64,000 nt of DNA from Neoaquamicrobium microcysteis (GTDB taxonomy: Bacteria; Pseudomonadota; Alphaproteobacteria; Rhizobiales; Rhizobiaceae): the NCBI RefSeq assembly GCF_008180155.1, contig NZ_VSZS01000057.1, positions 98,844 to 162,843 of the forward strand, given 5' to 3'. Both the position numbers and the translations under genes were made by a program. The number at the start of each line of letters is the position of its first letter. The stretch's first letter is position 1. Below the pieces are notes generated by a model. That model made no database searches. It had not been told where the DNA came from and was given only the letters and a program-made list of their open reading frames with translations. Positions 1 to 8,679 of this stretch are shown here, in pieces.

Positions 1-1306
1 ATGCGACCTCATCGTCGGGACCGAGGAAGAGGTCATGATCGCGTCGGGCGATCGCGATTTAGCGAGCGCACTGAGTACGATCCGCGAGCTTTCCTCGGCA
101 ACCATCGTTCTCAAGCGCGGGCCGATGGGCTGCATCGTCTATGACGGGCCTATCCCCAACGATCTCGAAGACGGCATTGTCGGGCACGGCTTCCCCATCG
201 AGGTTTACAACGTGCTGGGCGCGGGCGACGCTTTCATGTCCGGTTTCCTGCGCGGATGGCTGGGCGGCGAAGACCTCGCGACCGCCGCCACATGGGCCAA
301 TGCCTGCGGCGCGTTCGCCGTCTCGCGCCTGCTCTGCTCACCCGAAATACCGACATTCGAGGAGCTGCAGTATTTCCTTGCCAATGGAAGCCCGCACCGG
401 GCGCTGCGCAAGGACGAAGCGCTGAACCACGTCCACTGGGCGACCACTAGGCGAGCGGATATCCCTTCGCTGATGGCCTTCGCCATCGACCATCGCTCGC
501 AGCTCGAGGATATCGCCGCGAGGGCCGGTGCACCGGCCGATAGAATTGCCGATTTCAAGGTTCTGGCAGTCAAAGCGGCGGCGAAGGTCGCTGCCCGGCA
601 TTCCGGCTGCGGAATGCTGCTGGACGAGCGCCACGGCCGCAAGGCCATGGCCGAGTTCGCCAACCATCCGCTCGTCTGGCTCGGCCGTCCCGTCGAGCAG
701 CCCGGCTCGCGGCCGCTGCGGTTCGAGTTCTCGCAGGATATCGGTTCGCAGTTGGTGGAATGGCCGGTCGATCACTGCATCAAGTGCCTGTGCTTCTACC
801 ACCCTGACGATCCGGCCGGGCTGAAGGACGAGCAGCAGCAGAAGCTGCGCGCGCTGTTCGAGGCTTCGCGAAAGATCGGGCGCGAGCTGCTGGTGGAGAT
901 CATATCCAGCAGGCACGGAGCTCTTGGGGATGATACCCTGGCCAAGGCCCTGGGCGAACTCTATGCGCTCGGCATCAGGCCCGACTGGTGGAAGCTCGAG
1001 CCGCAGGCTTCCCCCGCCGCCTGGGACGCGATCGGCAAGGTGATCGGAGACAACGACCCACACTGTCGCGGCGTGGTGATGCTGGGGCTGGAAGCGCCTG
1101 CCGAGCAGCTGGAGGCAGCCTTCCGCGCCGCCGCCGGCGCGCCAGTGGTGAAAGGCTTTGCCGTCGGCCGAACGCTCTTCGGCGATGCCGCTGCAAACTG
1201 GCTTGCCGGAGACATCGATGACGAGGCGGCGATCTCGGATATGGCTGGCCGTTTCGACGCATTGTGCCGAAGCTGGCTTGCCGCGCGCGGTCCGGCGACG
1301 GCATAG
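1..1306 (+). CDS. iolC: IolC, 5-dehydro-2-deoxygluconokinase with DUF2090 tail (5' partial)
   Basis: The gene enters from the left edge: reading frame 2 is open from base 2, so the true start lies outside the window. The visible N-terminal part is the end of a PfkB-type sugar kinase; GAGDAF near codon 70 holds the catalytic Asp and anion hole. From about codon 140 a second domain follows, the DUF2090 aldolase-like module that rhizobial IolC proteins carry after the kinase. The kinase phosphorylates 5-dehydro-2-deoxygluconate in myo-inositol breakdown in the cytosol. The iolD start lies 21 bp downstream, so the two are almost surely co-transcribed. The role of the DUF2090 half is inferred from its name and context only. 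Confidence 0.93.
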   Translation, partial: CDLIVGTEEEVMIASGDRDLASALSTIRELSSATIVLKRGPMGCIVYDGPIPNDLEDGIVGHGFPIEVYNVLGAGDAFMSGFLRGWLGGEDLATAATWANACGAFAVSRLLCSPEIPTFEELQYFLANGSPHRALRKDEALNHVHWATTRRADIPSLMAFAIDHRSQLEDIAARAGAPADRIADFKVLAVKAAAKVAARHSGCGMLLDERHGRKAMAEFANHPLVWLGRPVEQPGSRPLRFEFSQDIGSQLVEWPVDHCIKCLCFYHPDDPAGLKDEQQQKLRALFEASRKIGRELLVEIISSRHGALGDDTLAKALGELYALGIRPDWWKLEPQASPAAWDAIGKVIGDNDPHCRGVVMLGLEAPAEQLEAAFRAAAGAPVVKGFAVGRTLFGDAAANWLAGDIDDEAAISDMAGRFDALCRSWLAARGPATA

Positions 1307-1327
1307 TCGCAGCCGAGGAGGAGACAC

Positions 1328-3178
1328 ATGACCGCCACCATCAGGCTGACCATGGCGCAGGCGTTGACGCGCTATCTCGCTGCCCAGAAGACCGCGATCG
1401 ACGGCGAAACCGTACCGATTTTCGCCGGGGTATGGGCCATCTTCGGCCATGGAAACGTCGCCGGCCTTGGCGAGGCGCTGTGGCATGTCAGCGACGAGCT
1501 GCCGACCTATCGCGCCCATAACGAGCAGGCCATGACCCATGCGGCGATCGCCTTCGCCAAGGCAAGCTTCCGCCGCCGGATGATGGCCGCCACGACCTCC
1601 ATCGGCCCCGGCGCGACCAATCTCGTGACAGCGGCAGCGCTTGCCCACGTCAACCGGCTGCCGCTGCTGCTGCTTCCGGGCGACGTGTTCGCCAGCCGCA
1701 TCCCCGATCCCGTGCTTCAGCAGGTCGAGGATTTCGGAGACGGCACCGTATCGGCCAATGATTGTCTGCGCCCTGTGTCGCGCTATTTCGACCGCATCAC
1801 GAGGCCCGAGCAGATCGTGCCCGCCATGGCGCGCGCCATGCAGGTGCTGACCGACCCGGCCGATTGCGGGCCGGTTACGCTCGCCCTTTGCCAGGACGTG
1901 CAGGCCGAGGCCTACGATTATCCGGAAACTTTCTTCGAGGAGCGTATCTGGACCCCGCGGCGTCCACGTCCCGACAGCGGCGAACTGGGGCGGGCGCTCG
2001 ATGCCCTCAAGGCGGCAAGGAACCCGCTGATCGTCGCCGGCGGCGGCGTGCTCTACTCGCAGGCCAGCGCCGCATTGGCGGCTTTCGCGGAAGCGACGGG
2101 AACACCCGTCTGCGAGACGCAGGGCGGCAAGTCGGCATTGCCGGACGACCACCCTCTCAACATGGGCGCTGTCGGCGTGACCGGCACGTCGGCCGCAAAC
2201 AGTCTGGCGCAGGAAGCCGACCTCATCCTTGCCGTCGGCACGCGCCTTCAGGATTTCACCACAGGCTCGTGGGCCTTGTTCCAAAACGGCGACAAGAAGA
2301 TCGTCGGCCTCAACGTCCAGCCCTTCGACGCAGGCAAGCACCGCGCGCTGCCGCTGGTGGCCGACGCGCGGGAGGGGCTGGCGGAACTCTCGTCTGCCCT
2401 CGGTGGCTGGCGCACGCCAGCGGCCTGGACCGACGATGCCAAGGCGGGGAAAACCTCCTGGAGGCGCGATGCCGACCAAGCGCTCGCGGCCACCAACGCC
2501 GCGCTACCCTCGGACGCGCAGGTCATCGGCGCAGTCCAGCGGGCGCTTGGCTCCGATGTCACGCTGCTGCATGCGGCAGGCGGCCTGCCGGGCGAACTGC
2601 ACAAATTGTGGCGGGCAGGCGCGCCCGGCTCATACCATGCCGAATACGGCTATTCGACCATGGGGTACGAGATCGCGGGCGGCCTCGGCGTGAAGCTGGC
2701 GAAACCGGATGGCGAGGTCGTCGTGATGCTGGGCGATGGCTCCTACCTGATGCTCAATTCCGAGATCGCCACCTCGGTCATGCTCGGCGTGAAGCTGACC
2801 ATAGTGCTGCTCGACAATCGCGGTTTCGGCTGCATCAACCGCCTCCAGCGCGCCACAGGTGGCGAGAGCTTCAACAACCTGCTGGAGCACACGCGCCACG
2901 AAACGCTGCCACAGATCGACTTCGCGGCCCATGCCGCGAGCCTCGGCGCGATTGCGGTGAAGGTCGCGTCGATTGCCGAACTGGAAGGTGCGCTGGAAAA
3001 GGCGAAAGGCAACGACCGCACCACGGTCATCGTCATCGACACCGACCCGCTCGCGTCTACCGAGGCGGGCGGCTACTGGTGGGATGTCGCCGTGCCGGAA
3101 GTGAGCGAACGCGCGGAAGTGCTGGAGAAACGCCGCGCCTACGAGGACGCGGTGAAGCTGCAAAGGCTGGGAGACTGA
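1328..3178 (+). CDS. iolD: IolD, 3D-(3,5/4)-trihydroxycyclohexane-1,2-dione hydrolase
   Basis: This 616-residue thiamine-diphosphate enzyme opens the ring of trihydroxycyclohexanedione to give 5-deoxy-glucuronate. The N-terminal PYR domain has the family signature IFGHGNVAGLGEAL and the activating Glu in HNEQ. A central DHAP-synthase-like domain follows, and the PP domain near residues 465-500 has the ThDP/Mg motif beginning GDGSYLMLNSE and ending in DNRGFG. The start at 1328 is preceded by GAGGAGGAGACAC, a strong ribosome site. It sits between iolC and iolE with gaps of 21 and 4 bp, as expected for an iolCDEB operon. Length matches the family. Confidence 0.96.
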   Translation: MTATIRLTMAQALTRYLAAQKTAIDGETVPIFAGVWAIFGHGNVAGLGEALWHVSDELPTYRAHNEQAMTHAAIAFAKASFRRRMMAATTSIGPGATNLVTAAALAHVNRLPLLLLPGDVFASRIPDPVLQQVEDFGDGTVSANDCLRPVSRYFDRITRPEQIVPAMARAMQVLTDPADCGPVTLALCQDVQAEAYDYPETFFEERIWTPRRPRPDSGELGRALDALKAARNPLIVAGGGVLYSQASAALAAFAEATGTPVCETQGGKSALPDDHPLNMGAVGVTGTSAANSLAQEADLILAVGTRLQDFTTGSWALFQNGDKKIVGLNVQPFDAGKHRALPLVADAREGLAELSSALGGWRTPAAWTDDAKAGKTSWRRDADQALAATNAALPSDAQVIGAVQRALGSDVTLLHAAGGLPGELHKLWRAGAPGSYHAEYGYSTMGYEIAGGLGVKLAKPDGEVVVMLGDGSYLMLNSEIATSVMLGVKLTIVLLDNRGFGCINRLQRATGGESFNNLLEHTRHETLPQIDFAAHAASLGAIAVKVASIAELEGALEKAKGNDRTTVIVIDTDPLASTEAGGYWWDVAVPEVSERAEVLEKRRAYEDAVKLQRLGD

Positions 3179-3182
3179 CTGA

Positions 3183-4067
3183 ATGATCCGCATCGGCGCC
3201 AACCCTATCGGCTGGTCGAACGACGACATGATCGAGATCGGCGGCGACATACCGCTGGAACGGTGCCTGGCCGAGGCGAAGGCCGCCGGCTTCGAGGGCA
3301 TGGAATTGGGCAACAAGTTTCCCCGCCGCGCTGAAAGCCTGAGACCGGTCCTCGACGCTCATGGGCTGGCCCTGGTAGGCGGCTGGTATTCGACGGAGCT
3401 GCTTCGCCGGGACGTGCAGGCGGAGCTGGAAGCGGCGCGCGACCACGCATCGCTCCTCAAGGCGATGGGCTGCTCGGTCTTCATCGCAGCCGAAACGTCC
3501 AACGCCATCCATTCCGACAGGTCGCTGCCGCTGTCCGCACGTCTCGTTCTGGCTAAAGACGAGTGGACGGGTTTTGGACAGCGCTACAGCGCGTTCGCGG
3601 CAGCCATTCTGGACGAGTACGGGCTGCGCGTCGTCTACCATCACCATATGGGAACCTGCGTGCAGACCGAAGCCGAGATCGACCGCTTCACGGAGGTGAC
3701 GGACGACGCGGTTCACCTGCTGCTCGACACCGGCCATGCGACATGGGGCGGGGCCGATCCGGCGCGCCTCGCCCGCCACTATCGCGACCGCATCAGTCAC
3801 GTTCACTGCAAGGATATCCGCGAGGAGGTGATGTGGCGTTCCAACCGCGAGGACTGGTCGTTTCTCAATTCCGTCCTCGAAGGGGTCTATACCGTGCCTG
3901 GCGACGGCATGATCGACTATGTACGGGTGCTGAAGGAACTGAGCGGCTATTCCGGCTGGGTTGTCGTCGAAGCCGAGCAGGACCCGAAAAAGGCGGAGCC
4001 CGCCGCCTATGCGAAGCTCGGGCACGCCAACGTCTCCCGGTTCCTGGCTGAGGCGGGTCTGTCATGA
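3183..4067 (+). CDS. iolE: IolE, myo-inosose-2 dehydratase
   Basis: This 294-residue protein is a xylose-isomerase-like TIM-barrel enzyme that dehydrates 2-keto-myo-inositol, the second step of inositol catabolism. It starts RIGANPIGWSNDD, the usual IolE N-terminus. Metal-binding acidic and His residues can be seen in YHHHMGT, LLLDTGHA, HVHCKD and the final VVEAEQDP. The start lies 4 bp after the iolD stop and the stop overlaps the next ATG by 4 bp, which indicates translational coupling through the operon. Confidence 0.95.
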   Translation: MIRIGANPIGWSNDDMIEIGGDIPLERCLAEAKAAGFEGMELGNKFPRRAESLRPVLDAHGLALVGGWYSTELLRRDVQAELEAARDHASLLKAMGCSVFIAAETSNAIHSDRSLPLSARLVLAKDEWTGFGQRYSAFAAAILDEYGLRVVYHHHMGTCVQTEAEIDRFTEVTDDAVHLLLDTGHATWGGADPARLARHYRDRISHVHCKDIREEVMWRSNREDWSFLNSVLEGVYTVPGDGMIDYVRVLKELSGYSGWVVVEAEQDPKKAEPAAYAKLGHANVSRFLAEAGLS

Positions 4068-4249
4068 AGGGCGGCGAAGACTTCTTCCGCCCGCTGTGGA
4101 TCCGGGCACTGATCGTCGCTGCCTGTGCCGGCTGGGCCGTGCTGGAATGGATCAACGGCCAGACTGGCTGGGCGATGATGGCTGGCGCGGCCACAGCCTA
4201 TGGCGTCTGGAGCTTCCTGATCGCCTACGAGCCGCCGAAGCAGGATTAG
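4064..4249 (+). CDS. small two-helix membrane protein in the iol operon
   Basis: This 61-residue protein starts inside the end of iolE (ATGA overlap) and stops 4 bp before iolB, so it is embedded in the operon. It begins MKGGEDFFRPLW, then has two hydrophobic segments at about residues 14-28 and 35-55, and ends PPKQD. It resembles the short rhizobial proteins annotated as DUF3329, a recollection I could not check. No catalytic residues are visible. The tight coupling on both sides supports real translation. Its role in inositol use is unknown; an accessory to uptake or to another membrane protein is only a guess. Confidence 0.8.
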   Translation: MKGGEDFFRPLWIRALIVAACAGWAVLEWINGQTGWAMMAGAATAYGVWSFLIAYEPPKQD

Positions 4250-4253
4250 CACG

Positions 4254-5063
4254 ATGTCGAAACTGCAAATCAAACCGCAGGGAAAATCAGGCCGCGTCAT
4301 CGCGGTGACACCGGAAAGCGCAGGCTGGACCTATGTCGGCTTCGAGCTCTTCAGGCTGGCGCCGGGCGAAACAGTCGAAGCCGTGACTGGCGGACGTGAA
4401 GCCTGCCTCGTATTCGTGACCGGCAAGGGCGAAGCCTCGGTCGCGGGCGAGGATTTCGGCACGCTCGGCGACCGCATGTCGCCCTTCGAGGGTAAGCCGT
4501 GGTCTCTCTATGTGCCGCAGGAGTCGCGCTGGTCGATCACCGCGACCACGCCGCTGGAACTGGCCGTGTGCACGGCACCGGGGCTAGGCGGCAAGCTGCC
4601 TCCACGCGTGATCGCGCCGGACATGCTCGGCCAGGAAGTGCGCGGCAAGGGCACCAACACCCGCCATGTCACCAATATCCTGCCTGAAGGCGAGCCGGCG
4701 GATTCGCTGCTGGTGGTGGAAGTCATCACGCCGGGCGGCCATACGTCGAGCTATCCGCCCCACAAGCACGACAGGGACGACCTGCCGCGCGAGTCCCATC
4801 TCGAGGAAACCTACTACCATCGGCTCGACCCGCAGCAGGGTTTCGCCTTCCAGCGCGTCTACACCGACGCCGACGACCACGGCGTGCGCGAGCTGGACGA
4901 GGTGATGGCGGTCGAGGACGGCGACGTGGTGCTGGTGCCGAAGGGTTATCACCCCTGCGCCGCCTGCCACGGCTATGACCTCTATTATCTAAACGTCATG
5001 GCAGGTCCGCAGCGCACGTGGAAGTTCCACAATGCGCCCGAGCATGAGTGGCTGTTGAAGTAG
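4254..5063 (+). CDS. iolB: IolB, 5-deoxy-glucuronate isomerase
   Basis: This 269-residue bicupin isomerises 5-deoxy-glucuronate to 5-dehydro-2-deoxygluconate, the substrate of IolC. The second cupin half shows the metal-binding set in YPPHKHDRDD (His residues) with LEETYYHR (Glu), and a later His in KGYHPCAACHGYD. The length is normal. It is the last gene of the visible iol operon and converges on fixP, 78 bp away. No iolA or inositol dehydrogenase is in the window, so the pathway is completed elsewhere. Confidence 0.96.
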   Translation: MSKLQIKPQGKSGRVIAVTPESAGWTYVGFELFRLAPGETVEAVTGGREACLVFVTGKGEASVAGEDFGTLGDRMSPFEGKPWSLYVPQESRWSITATTPLELAVCTAPGLGGKLPPRVIAPDMLGQEVRGKGTNTRHVTNILPEGEPADSLLVVEVITPGGHTSSYPPHKHDRDDLPRESHLEETYYHRLDPQQGFAFQRVYTDADDHGVRELDEVMAVEDGDVVLVPKGYHPCAACHGYDLYYLNVMAGPQRTWKFHNAPEHEWLLK

Positions 5064-5140
5064 TCGCGTCCGCGACGAGGCCGGGCCCGGCGTCGCTGCC
5101 AGGCCCGACCCGTCCGCTCCGACGGGGCCCGAGAGGGGGC

Positions 5141-5995
5141 CTACTGGCCGCCGCCGAGCGAATGGACATAGACCGTCAGTTCCTTCACGGTCGTGTCGCC
5201 GAGGCGCTCCGCCCAGGCCGGCATAACGCCATGCTGCGGGGCGCGGATTTGCGCGGCGATCGCCTCCACACTCGAGCCGTAGAGCCAGATCGCGTCTGTC
5301 AGGTCGGGTGCGCCCAGTTCGGGGTCGCCCTTTCCGGCCTCGCCATGGCATGAGGCGCAATTGTCGGCGAAGATTTGCGCGCCGGGCTCCGAACCGTCGC
5401 CCTCGCCAGAAAGCGCGAGCACATGGGCGGTGACGGCGCTCACCTGCTGCCGGTCGAGCATGTCGGCAAAGGCCGGCATCTGCGAGAAACGCGTCTCGCC
5501 GTCGCCTGCGAAGCGCACACCATGGGCGATGGAGATGCGTATGTTTTCAGGCGTCCCGCCCCAAAGCCATTCGTCATCGTTGAGGTTGGGATAACCCGGG
5601 GACCCGGAGGCGCCCGAACCGTGACACTGCACGCAGTTAACCCTGAAGGCGGCAGCGCCGGCGGAGGTGGCGAACTGGCGCAGCCCATCGTCGGCCAGGA
5701 TGTCCTCCACCGGCAGTTCGGCGATCCGCGCGACATATCCGGCTTTGCCGTCCTCGATCGCGCCGAGTTCGCTGCGCAGGTCGGCGCGGCTCGAATAGCC
5801 GAGAAATCCGGTTGTCGCGGACGAGATCATCGGCCATGCGGGATAGGCCACTGTATAGGCCAGCGCCCACACGATGGTCGCGTAGAACGTCCAAAGCCAC
5901 CATCGCGGCATCGGGTTGTCGAGCTCTCTTATTCCGTCCCACTCGTGCCCCGTCGTCTCGACGCCGCTGGTCTCGTCGATCTGTCTCTCGCTCAT
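5141..5995 (-). CDS. fixP: cbb3 cytochrome c oxidase subunit III (FixP/CcoP)
   Basis: This 284-residue dihaem c subunit feeds electrons to the cbb3 oxidase in the inner membrane. It has a cytosolic start, one membrane helix at about residues 31-57, and two periplasmic haem c sites: CVQCH at 121-125 and CASCH at 213-217. Met ligands are likely in FSQMPAF and HGVMPAW. It is the last gene of fixNOQP, with its start 1 bp beyond the fixQ stop. The usual maturation cluster fixGHIS does not follow; the next gene is iolB on the other strand. Confidence 0.96.
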   Translation of the reverse strand: MSERQIDETSGVETTGHEWDGIRELDNPMPRWWLWTFYATIVWALAYTVAYPAWPMISSATTGFLGYSSRADLRSELGAIEDGKAGYVARIAELPVEDILADDGLRQFATSAGAAAFRVNCVQCHGSGASGSPGYPNLNDDEWLWGGTPENIRISIAHGVRFAGDGETRFSQMPAFADMLDRQQVSAVTAHVLALSGEGDGSEPGAQIFADNCASCHGEAGKGDPELGAPDLTDAIWLYGSSVEAIAAQIRAPQHGVMPAWAERLGDTTVKELTVYVHSLGGGQ

Positions 5996-5996
5996 G

Positions 5997-6149
5997 TCAT
6001 TCGTCCTCGAGGGGAATACGGGCGGCGTTGTCGGCCTGCTTCCGGCTGCCCGGCCGGAAGGCGAAGATCACGACACCAATGAAAAACAGGGTCATCGCCA
6101 GCAGCGCCCACGAATCGGCGAACTGGCGCAGCGCGGTATAGGTTTCCAT
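5997..6149 (-). CDS. fixQ: cbb3 oxidase small subunit IV (FixQ/CcoQ)
   Basis: This 50-residue protein begins METYTALRQFADSW and has one hydrophobic helix containing LLAMTLFFIGVVIFAF, then a basic and acidic tail ending PLEDE. That is the standard form of CcoQ, which stabilises the cbb3 complex. It sits between fixO (9 bp upstream) and fixP (1-bp gap), exactly where fixQ is expected. A GGAGGG ribosome site precedes the ATG. Confidence 0.93.
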   Translation of the reverse strand: METYTALRQFADSWALLAMTLFFIGVVIFAFRPGSRKQADNAARIPLEDE

Positions 6150-6158
6150 CGCGCCCTC

Positions 6159-6890
6159 CTATCGGTAGCCGGCGGCTTCGTCGTAGGTCGAGAAGTCGAC
6201 CAGCGTGCCGAGCATCTGGAGATACGCAACCAGCGCGTCCATTTCGGTCAGCCGCGCCGGGTCGCCGTCGAAGTCGCCGAGCTTTGCCTTGGGGTAGCGC
6301 GCCTCCACGCCGGAAGTGTCCGCATTGGGGTCCGCCTGCGCCTTGAGGTCGGCGACGGCGTTTTCCACCATCTCGTCGGTGTAGGGCACGCCCACGCGCT
6401 GCTGCGCCACCAGGTGCGTTCCGAAATTGCGGGTGTCGAGCGGCGTATCCTTCAGGAAGGCGTAGCTCGGCATCACCGATTCCGGCACCACCGAGCGCGG
6501 CTCGATCATGTGCTGGACGTGCCATTCGTTCGAATAGCGGTCGCCCACGCGGGCAAGGTCCGGTCCGGTTCGCTTCGAACCCCACTGGAACGGGTGGTCG
6601 TACATCGATTCAGCCGCAAGGCTGTAATGCCCGTAGCGCTCGACCTCGTCGCGGAAAGGCCGGATCATCTGGCTGTGGCACACGTAGCAGCCCTCGCGGA
6701 TGTAAACGTTGCGCCCGGCCAGCTCGAGCGGAGAGTAGGGCCGCATGCCTTCCACCTTCTCGATGGTGTTCTCGAGGTAGAACAGCGGCGCGATCTCGAC
6801 GATGCCGCCTATCGTGACGACGAAAAGAGAACCGGCCAGAAGCAGCGTTGCATTCTTTTCGATGATCTTGTGCTTGTCCATCAAAGCCAT
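6159..6890 (-). CDS. fixO: cbb3 oxidase subunit II (FixO/CcoO)
   Basis: This 243-residue monohaem c subunit is anchored by one N-terminal helix (about residues 14-36). The haem site CYVCH is at 68-72, followed by SQMIRPF, the conserved FixO signature. The Met in VMPSYAF is a likely axial ligand. It lies 12 bp downstream of fixN and 9 bp upstream of fixQ in the fixNOQP operon. Length is typical. Confidence 0.97.
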   Translation of the reverse strand: MALMDKHKIIEKNATLLLAGSLFVVTIGGIVEIAPLFYLENTIEKVEGMRPYSPLELAGRNVYIREGCYVCHSQMIRPFRDEVERYGHYSLAAESMYDHPFQWGSKRTGPDLARVGDRYSNEWHVQHMIEPRSVVPESVMPSYAFLKDTPLDTRNFGTHLVAQQRVGVPYTDEMVENAVADLKAQADPNADTSGVEARYPKAKLGDFDGDPARLTEMDALVAYLQMLGTLVDFSTYDEAAGYR

Positions 6891-6902
6891 GTCTGGAAGT
6901 CC

Positions 6903-8519
6903 TTATTCGGCCGGCTTCAGGGCGGGTTGGAAGGAGGCGCCGCCGATCGGGTCCTCCTCGCGCTGATGGCCCAGGATGGTCATCGTTATGTTGAAGGTCA
7001 TGACCAGCGCGCCCGCCAGATAGAGCGCCCCGCCAAACGCGCGCATCACGTAGTAGGGGAACATGGCGGCGACGGTTTCGGCGAAGGAGTAGACCAGGAA
7101 GCCCTGCGCGTCGTACTCGCGCCACATCAGGCCCTGCATGATGCCCGACACCCACATCACGGCCGCGTAGATGACGATGCCGATCATCGCCAGCCAGAAG
7201 TGCCAGATGACGAGACGGTCGGAGTAGAGCCGGGCCCGGCCCCACAGCTTCGGCACCATGTGATAGATCGCTGCGAATGAAATCAGCCCCACCCAGCCGA
7301 GCGCGCCCGAATGCACATGCCCGATGGTCCAGTCGGTGTAGTGGCTGAGCGAATTGACCGCCTTGATCGACATGACCGGGCCTTCGAAGGTCGACATGCC
7401 GTAGAAGGCGATTGCGGCCACCATCATGCGGATGATCGGGTCGGTGCGGATCTTGTCCCATGCGCCCGATAGCGTCATCAGGCCGTTTATCATGCCGCCC
7501 CAGGAGGGCATCCACAGCATGATCGAGAACACCATGCCCAGGGTCTGCGCCCAGTCGGGCAGCGCGGTGTAGTGCAGGTGGTGCGGACCGGCCCAGATGT
7601 AGAGGAAGATCAGCGCCCAGAAGTGGATGATCGACAGGCGGTAGGAATAGACCGGACGATCGGCCTGCTTGGGCACGAAGTAGTACATCATGCCCAGAAA
7701 GCCCGCCGTCAGGAAGAAGCCGACGGCGTTGTGGCCGTACCACCACTGGGTCAGTGCGTCCTGCACGCCGGAGAACGCGGAGTAGGAGCGCGAGCCCAGC
7801 AGCGACACCGGCATCGCCAGATTGTTCACCACATGCAGCATCGCGATGGTCACGATGAAGGCGAGGTAGAACCAGTTGGCGACGTAGATATGCGGTTCCT
7901 TGCGCTTGAGGATCGTGCCGAGGAACACCACGAGATAGGCGACCCAGACGAGCGTCAGCCAGATGTCGACATACCATTCGGGCTCGGCATATTCACGGCT
8001 CTGGGTGATGCCGAGGAGGTAGCCCGTCGCCGCCATGACGATGAAGAGCTGGTAGCCCCAAAAGACGAACCAGACGAGATCGCCGCCGAAGAGCCGCGCC
8101 CGGCTGGTGCGCTGCACGACATAGAGCGACGTCGCGATCAGCGCATTGCCGCCGAATGCGAACACGACCGCCGATGTGTGCAGCGGCCTCACGCGCCCGA
8201 AATTCAGCCACGGCTCGATGTTGAGGTCGGGCCAGGCGAGCTGCAGCGCGACGACCACTCCGACGAGCAGCCCCACCACGGCCCAGAACATTGTCGCGAT
8301 CGCGCCGTAGCGCACCGGCTCGTCCATGTATGAGGCCGGGTCGGCGGGCGCGGCAGGGGCGAAACTCGTTCGGCGCATCAGGATGACGGCGAACGCTGAA
8401 AGCGTGAAGAACAGCACCCACATATGCTGCCTGAACGGCGCGTCGACGCCGAAGGCAGCGCCGACAAGGGCGACGAAGGCGAACAGGCCGACGCCGATGA
8501 TTGCAGCTCCAAATCTCAT
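6903..8519 (-). CDS. fixN: cbb3 oxidase catalytic subunit I (FixN/CcoN)
   Basis: This 538-residue polytopic haem-copper oxidase subunit reduces oxygen at the low-spin haem b and b3-CuB centres. About twelve helices can be seen, with His-rich segments such as [28 protein letters not shown] and [10 protein letters not shown] providing metal ligands. I chose the ATG at 8519 because the protein then begins [18 protein letters not shown] motif touches this ATG directly, which is closer than usual; an in-frame ATG 24 bp upstream is the alternative. The operon is driven from the fixN-hemN spacer, which holds a FixK/FNR box, so induction under low oxygen is likely. Confidence 0.96.
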   Translation of the reverse strand: MRFGAAIIGVGLFAFVALVGAAFGVDAPFRQHMWVLFFTLSAFAVILMRRTSFAPAAPADPASYMDEPVRYGAIATMFWAVVGLLVGVVVALQLAWPDLNIEPWLNFGRVRPLHTSAVVFAFGGNALIATSLYVVQRTSRARLFGGDLVWFVFWGYQLFIVMAATGYLLGITQSREYAEPEWYVDIWLTLVWVAYLVVFLGTILKRKEPHIYVANWFYLAFIVTIAMLHVVNNLAMPVSLLGSRSYSAFSGVQDALTQWWYGHNAVGFFLTAGFLGMMYYFVPKQADRPVYSYRLSIIHFWALIFLYIWAGPHHLHYTALPDWAQTLGMVFSIMLWMPSWGGMINGLMTLSGAWDKIRTDPIIRMMVAAIAFYGMSTFEGPVMSIKAVNSLSHYTDWTIGHVHSGALGWVGLISFAAIYHMVPKLWGRARLYSDRLVIWHFWLAMIGIVIYAAVMWVSGIMQGLMWREYDAQGFLVYSFAETVAAMFPYYVMRAFGGALYLAGALVMTFNITMTILGHQREEDPIGGASFQPALKPAE

Positions 8520-8615
8520 TCCCTCAACCCCCGTCGGCGGCATCAACGCAGCGCAGCGGCCGAAACCGCGCACTGCTTCGGTTGCTAGCCATCTATCGCA
8601 GGCCGGTTGGACGCC

Positions 8616-8629
8616 TTGATCCACGTCAA
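8616..8629. promoter_or_regulatory. FixK/FNR-type box between fixN and hemN
   Basis: The sequence TTGATCCACGTCAA matches the FNR/FixK dyad TTGAT-N4-ATCAA with one deviation. Its centre lies 57 bp from the hemN ATG and 103 bp from the fixN ATG. If it acts at -41.5, hemN transcription would start near 8664 and fixN near 8581, both plausible. One site could therefore serve both divergent units. Confidence 0.82.
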
Positions 8630-8679
8630 GGCGGGTCGGCGGTTGGGACGCGACATGTCGGCCATCCAAGGAGCCGCTA

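Noticed and set aside
338..2479. Open frame of 713 codons on the minus strand across iolC and iolD
   Set aside because: It is a composition artefact opposite two well-supported genes, with no recognisable motif or ribosome site.
5109..5126. CCCGTC/GACGGG hairpin between iolB and fixP as a terminator
   Set aside because: The stem is only 6 bp, and neither strand has a T run after it.
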